Shown here piece by piece: positions 59,953 to 64,000 of a stretch of DNA of 64,000 bases. This DNA is from Chloroflexota bacterium (GTDB lineage Bacteria > Chloroflexota > Anaerolineae > Anaerolineales > Anaerolineaceae), in the NCBI GenBank assembly GCA_004347695.1, contig SLTK01000009.1, positions 506,328 through 570,327 of the forward strand, given 5' to 3'. The notes below the pieces were generated by a model. It was given only the letters and a program-made list of their open reading frames with translations. It ran no database searches and was not told the origin of the DNA. Numbering within the stretch: the stretch's first letter is position 1; every line of letters begins with the position of its first letter. Both the position numbers and the translations under genes were made by a program.

Positions 59953-60633
59953 ATGGGTTTGATTAAAGGTTTGATATTTGACTTCGATGGCTTGATCCTG
60001 GATACCGAGGAGCCGTCATTCAGCGCCTGGGCGCAAATTTATACCGACTATGGCGTCGAACTCGACCTCAATCGCTGGGCAGGTTGCCTTGGCTCATCCG
60101 AGGCAGGATTTAACCCGGTTGCATATCTGCAAGGGATGCTCAACCAGGCAGTGGACGAGGAGATGCTGCGCAATACTGCCCGCATTAACACCGACCGCGC
60201 CATCCTCGAACTGAAACCCCTGCCGGGAATCCTAACCACACTGATTACCGCCAGCCAGATGGGTCTCAAAATGGCGGTTGCATCCAGTTCCCCACGCTCG
60301 TGGGTTGCCGGTCATCTGAAACGGCTCGACCTGTACCGCTTCTTTAACTTTGTCGTCTGCATGGAAGATGTGCCAGAGGTCAAGCCTGCGCCTGACCTGT
60401 TCCAGGCAGCTTTGTTTGGTCTGGGCTTGAGGTCGTCGGAAGCTATCGTCTTCGAAGATTCTCCCAACGGTATTACTGCCGCCCGCCGCGCCGGGATTTT
60501 CACCGTGGCCATCCCCAACCTGGTCAGCAGCCGGTTGGATACCTCACACGCCAGCCTGGTGCTGCCGCGCATTGACGCTATCTCGTTACCCGAGCTGCTG
60601 CATACAGCCGAGACTGTTGAAGTGTCTGCATAA
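59953..60633 (+). CDS. HAD superfamily phosphatase (beta-phosphoglucomutase-like)
   Basis: MGLIKGLIFDFDGLILDTEEPSFSAW, VASSSPRSWVAGHL, IVFEDSPNGITAARRAGI; an in-frame GTG at 59908 is an alternative start. Confidence 0.9.
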   Translation: MGLIKGLIFDFDGLILDTEEPSFSAWAQIYTDYGVELDLNRWAGCLGSSEAGFNPVAYLQGMLNQAVDEEMLRNTARINTDRAILELKPLPGILTTLITASQMGLKMAVASSSPRSWVAGHLKRLDLYRFFNFVVCMEDVPEVKPAPDLFQAALFGLGLRSSEAIVFEDSPNGITAARRAGIFTVAIPNLVSSRLDTSHASLVLPRIDAISLPELLHTAETVEVSA

Positions 60634-60775
60634 GGTGCAGGCGTCCGGATAATTAGGGGGGAGCATATTTCTATACTGGTCGCTCTTGAATCTGGAATAA
60701 AGGGCGATATACTATCCCTATTCAGTTCACGGCTAAAGTTAGACGGTCAGTAAGCGCTATACAGGTAAAAGTGGC

Positions 60776-62980
60776 ATGCAAATCGCTAGTCTGATGGAAA
60801 TCCTTCCCCAGAATTTCAGCGTCGTTGACCGGGAAATGGTCATGCGAGCATACAACTTTGCCGATGAAATGCATGCCGGGCAAAAACGCGTCTCCGGCGA
60901 GCCGTATGTGAGCCATTGCGTCGCAGTTGCCGGTATTCTGGCTGAGATGCAAGTCACCCCGACCATCGTTATTGCGGCATTGCTGCACGATACGGTAGAA
61001 GACACCCGCGCCACGCCGGCCGACATCCAAAAAGCGTTTGGCGATGAGGTCGCGAAACTGGTCGAAGGCGTTACCAAGCTGACCAATCTGCCGCGCGTCA
61101 GCCGCGGCGACCAACATAACGGCAGCGCTGCCTCCGCCGATGATCCGCCCGAAGAATTACCGCCAATGGCGGCTAAAATGAAGCGCCGCGATCTGGCCAA
61201 TGAAACACTGCGGAAAGTGTTCCTTGCCATGGGTGATGATATTCGCGTGGTGTTGATCAAACTTGCGGACCGGCTGCATAACATGCGCACCCTGGGGTAC
61301 ATGTCTGAAGCCAAACGCCAGCGAATTGCCCAGGAAACAATGGATATCTTCGCTCCCCTGGCTAACCGATTGGGTATCTGGCAAATCAAATGGGAACTGG
61401 AAGACCTGGCATTCCGCTACCTCAACCCGGAAAAGTACCGGGAAATCGCGGAAAACCTGGCCGAGCGCCGCCAGGATCGCGAAGGGATGATCCAGAAGAT
61501 CATCGATAACCTGCAGGCGGTGCTGGCGCGTAACGAGATCAAAGCTGAAATATCCGGCCGACCCAAGCACATCTATTCCATCTATAAGAAGATGGTCGAG
61601 AAGGGAAAGCCCTTCGAGATGGTGCGCGACCTGCGCGCGTTTCGCTGCATCGTCAATGACATTCCCGCGTGTTACGCCGCTCTGGGAGTGATCCACACAA
61701 CCTGGCGGCCCATTCCGCAAGAATTCGACGATTACATTGCCGCGCCAAAAGACAACTTTTATCAGTCGCTGCACACTGCTGTGATTTATGACGATGGTAA
61801 GCCGCTGGAAGTACAAATCCGCACGGTCGAGATGCACCAGAATGCAGAATTTGGTATTGCTGCTCACTGGCGCTACAAAGAACGCGGGCACCGCGATGAG
61901 CTGTACGAACAACGCATAAACTGGTTCCGGCGCATCATGGAATGGCGGCAGGAAATCGAGGATGCACAGGAATTTGTCGACTCGATGAAGAGCGACGTCT
62001 TCCAGGACCGGGTTTATGTTTTCACCCCACGCGGCGATATCATCGACATGCCGGCTGGTTCCACACCCATCGACTTTGCTTACCATGTCCACACCGAAAT
62101 TGGCAACCGTTGTCGGGGCGCTAAAGTGAACGGCAAGCTGGTCACATTGGATTACGAGCTCAAGACAGGTGACCAGGTTGAAATTTTAGCCGCCAAACAG
62201 GGCGGCCCCAGCCGCGATTGGCTCAACCCGTCGCTGGGCCTGGTGAAAACCCAGCGCGCCCGCTCCAAAATCCGCGCCTGGTTCAAGCGCCAGGACCGCG
62301 ACCTGAACCTGGTGCAGGGAAAGGCCATGCTCGAGAAAGAATTGCGCCGCCTGGGAATGAACGATTTTGCAGTCGAGACGTTAGCCAAGGATTTTGAATT
62401 CCGTTCGCTTGACGATCTTTACGTTGCCATCGGCACGGGCGACGTCGGGCTTGGGCGCATTGTCAACCGGTTGATCGAAGATGCAGCGCCAAAAGACCTG
62501 GCGCTCTTCCCGCTTACCCCGCGCGAAGCCAAACCCGGAGACGGCGGTGTAACCGTTCTCGGCTTGAAAGGGCTGCTGACCACCATGGCGCGCTGCTGCA
62601 ACCCGGCCCCCGGGGATCCCATCGTAGGATACATTACCCGCGGGCGCGGCGCCACCATCCACCGCCAGGACTGCCCGAATATCCTGCGCATGAAGGACCG
62701 CGAGCGGATGATCAAGGTCACCTGGGGCGAGGCGCATCAAGTTTATCCGGTATCCGTGGCCATCAAAGCTTATGATCGGGCAGGATTGATGAACGATATC
62801 TCATTGATTATTGGCAACGAGAACGTCAACCTGATCGACATCGACATTAAGGTTGCCCAGAATCTGGCGTCCATACTTATGGTGCTGGAGGTGAGCGATA
62901 TTTCACAACTAAGCCGGGTGCTGAGCCGCATCGAGAACCTTCCAAATGTAATGGAAGCCCATCGTCAACACCCTGGTTGA
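60776..62980 (+). CDS. rel: Bifunctional (p)ppGpp synthetase/hydrolase (RelA/SpoT)
   Basis: HD motif LLHDTVEDT, synthetase [15 protein letters not shown] domain [45 protein letters not shown]-terminal ACT. Confidence 0.95.
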   Translation: MQIASLMEILPQNFSVVDREMVMRAYNFADEMHAGQKRVSGEPYVSHCVAVAGILAEMQVTPTIVIAALLHDTVEDTRATPADIQKAFGDEVAKLVEGVTKLTNLPRVSRGDQHNGSAASADDPPEELPPMAAKMKRRDLANETLRKVFLAMGDDIRVVLIKLADRLHNMRTLGYMSEAKRQRIAQETMDIFAPLANRLGIWQIKWELEDLAFRYLNPEKYREIAENLAERRQDREGMIQKIIDNLQAVLARNEIKAEISGRPKHIYSIYKKMVEKGKPFEMVRDLRAFRCIVNDIPACYAALGVIHTTWRPIPQEFDDYIAAPKDNFYQSLHTAVIYDDGKPLEVQIRTVEMHQNAEFGIAAHWRYKERGHRDELYEQRINWFRRIMEWRQEIEDAQEFVDSMKSDVFQDRVYVFTPRGDIIDMPAGSTPIDFAYHVHTEIGNRCRGAKVNGKLVTLDYELKTGDQVEILAAKQGGPSRDWLNPSLGLVKTQRARSKIRAWFKRQDRDLNLVQGKAMLEKELRRLGMNDFAVETLAKDFEFRSLDDLYVAIGTGDVGLGRIVNRLIEDAAPKDLALFPLTPREAKPGDGGVTVLGLKGLLTTMARCCNPAPGDPIVGYITRGRGATIHRQDCPNILRMKDRERMIKVTWGEAHQVYPVSVAIKAYDRAGLMNDISLIIGNENVNLIDIDIKVAQNLASILMVLEVSDISQLSRVLSRIENLPNVMEAHRQHPG

Positions 62981-62987
62981 GGTATTC

Positions 62988-64000
62988 ATGTCTGATTCCC
63001 CGTTAATGCCTGCCAAAGAAGCTCTCAATCGCATACTGGCGGATTTCGCACCGCTCACTTCAGAACCGGTCGAACTGTTGAATGCACACGGCCGCGTCCT
63101 GGCCGAGGACATTCGCGCCGAATTTGACCTACCGCCTTTTGACAATTCCAGCATGGATGGCTTCGCCCTGCATGCCGCTGACCGCCCGGCGCAAACCAGG
63201 GGCGAGCCGGTGACGGTCAGGGTGATCGGCGACATCCCGGCCGGCGTTCAGCCGTCGCTCACCCTTCATCCCGGTCAGGCCGCCCGCATTATGACCGGAG
63301 CTCCCCTGCCCACAGGCGCGGATTGCGTTGCTCCGGTCGAGGATACCGATTTTCCTTACCGCGAGTCGCGCGAGCTACCGGATGCGGTGCGCGTCATGCG
63401 TTTTCCGTCCGCTGGCGCCAACATCCGGCCGCGCGGCCAGGATACGGCTGCCGGTGAGCTTTTGTTATCTGCCGGGCAATTGCTGCATCCGCCGGCTGTT
63501 GCACTGCTGGCTTCGCTGGGACATGCCGACATACTTGTCCAACGCCGGCCGCGAGTAGCCATCTTATCCACCGGCGACGAACTGGTCAAACCGGGTACAC
63601 CGCTTCGATCCGGCAAGATTTACGAATCCAACAGCCTGCTGATCGGCGGGCTGGCAGCTCAAGCCGGCGCAATCCCGCTGCAGCTTGGCATTGCGGTTGA
63701 CCAGCCGGAAATCATCCGCGACAAGCTGGATCAGGCCATCGCCGCTGGCGCCGACCTGATCTTAACCTCCGCCGGGGTCAGCGTGGGCGTGCATGATTAC
63801 GTCCGGCAGGTGATCGAAGAGAACGGGCGGCTTGACCTGTGGCGGGTGAACATGCGCCCCGGAAAACCGCTGGCTTACGGCCGTTACAAAAACACCCCCG
63901 TCATTGGGCTGCCCGGCAACCCGGTATCCGCTTTTGTCGGGTTTATGGTCTTTGTCGTCCCGGTGATCCAATGCCTGCTTGGATTGCCCGATTCACCGCG
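62988..64000 (+). CDS. moeA: Molybdopterin molybdenumtransferase MoeA, truncated by window end
   Basis: Manual translation from ATG 62988: [23 protein letters not shown]...[13 protein letters not shown]...[12 protein letters not shown]...[12 protein letters not shown]...[30 protein letters not shown]. Confidence 0.95.
   Translation, partial: MSDSPLMPAKEALNRILADFAPLTSEPVELLNAHGRVLAEDIRAEFDLPPFDNSSMDGFALHAADRPAQTRGEPVTVRVIGDIPAGVQPSLTLHPGQAARIMTGAPLPTGADCVAPVEDTDFPYRESRELPDAVRVMRFPSAGANIRPRGQDTAAGELLLSAGQLLHPPAVALLASLGHADILVQRRPRVAILSTGDELVKPGTPLRSGKIYESNSLLIGGLAAQAGAIPLQLGIAVDQPEIIRDKLDQAIAAGADLILTSAGVSVGVHDYVRQVIEENGRLDLWRVNMRPGKPLAYGRYKNTPVIGLPGNPVSAFVGFMVFVVPVIQCLLGLPDSP

Noticed and set aside
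61157-62092. 311-aa minus-strand ORF opposite rel
   Set aside because: Antisense shadow of the conserved synthetase domain.

Overview
64 kb of dense bacterial chromosome. Gene content and style suggest a Chloroflexota (Anaerolineae-like) organism; this is inference, since no 16S or other marker was tested. All calls come from reading the supplied translations and the raw DNA; no searches were run. Main content, left to right: DUF1360-like protein (partial); a minus-strand respiratory nitrate reductase or nitrite oxidoreductase operon (diheme cytochrome c, narG, narH, narJ, narI); an orphan corrinoid protein; aconitase; a tungstate-type ABC transporter (tupBCA order on the minus strand); DusB-like tRNA-dihydrouridine synthase; S9 peptidase; adenosine deaminase; a MATE/MOP-like transporter; GDPD; YdcF-like; TspO-like; gpmA; fatty acid hydroxylase; a DnaE2-like polymerase; YigZ; a NUDIX-YCII fusion; a glycosyltransferase; a SpoIIE-type phosphatase; a methyltransferase; a radical SAM-HhH protein; tRNA-Pro; secDF; a threonine-dehydrogenase-like SDR; htpG; a 2-hydroxyacid dehydrogenase; an ADP-forming acyl-CoA synthetase; tRNA-Leu; tig-clpP; a NagD-like HAD protein; rlmN; ftsY; prfB with its frameshift site; pfkA; an HcnAB-like multi-cofactor dehydrogenase plus DAO partner; a HAD phosphatase; rel; moeA (partial). 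No CRISPR array, prophage, transposase or obvious defence island was seen. I did not find a convincing wholly new system. The best leads are an ~80-bp tandem duplication of the tRNA-Pro 3' end plus its terminator, a 42-bp perfect palindrome, the NarC-linked nar/nxr locus, repeated 4-bp shared stop codons at convergent junctions, an orphan radical SAM-HhH protein with a leaderless-type promoter, a NUDIX-YCII fusion, and atypical PFK and PHP active-site residues.
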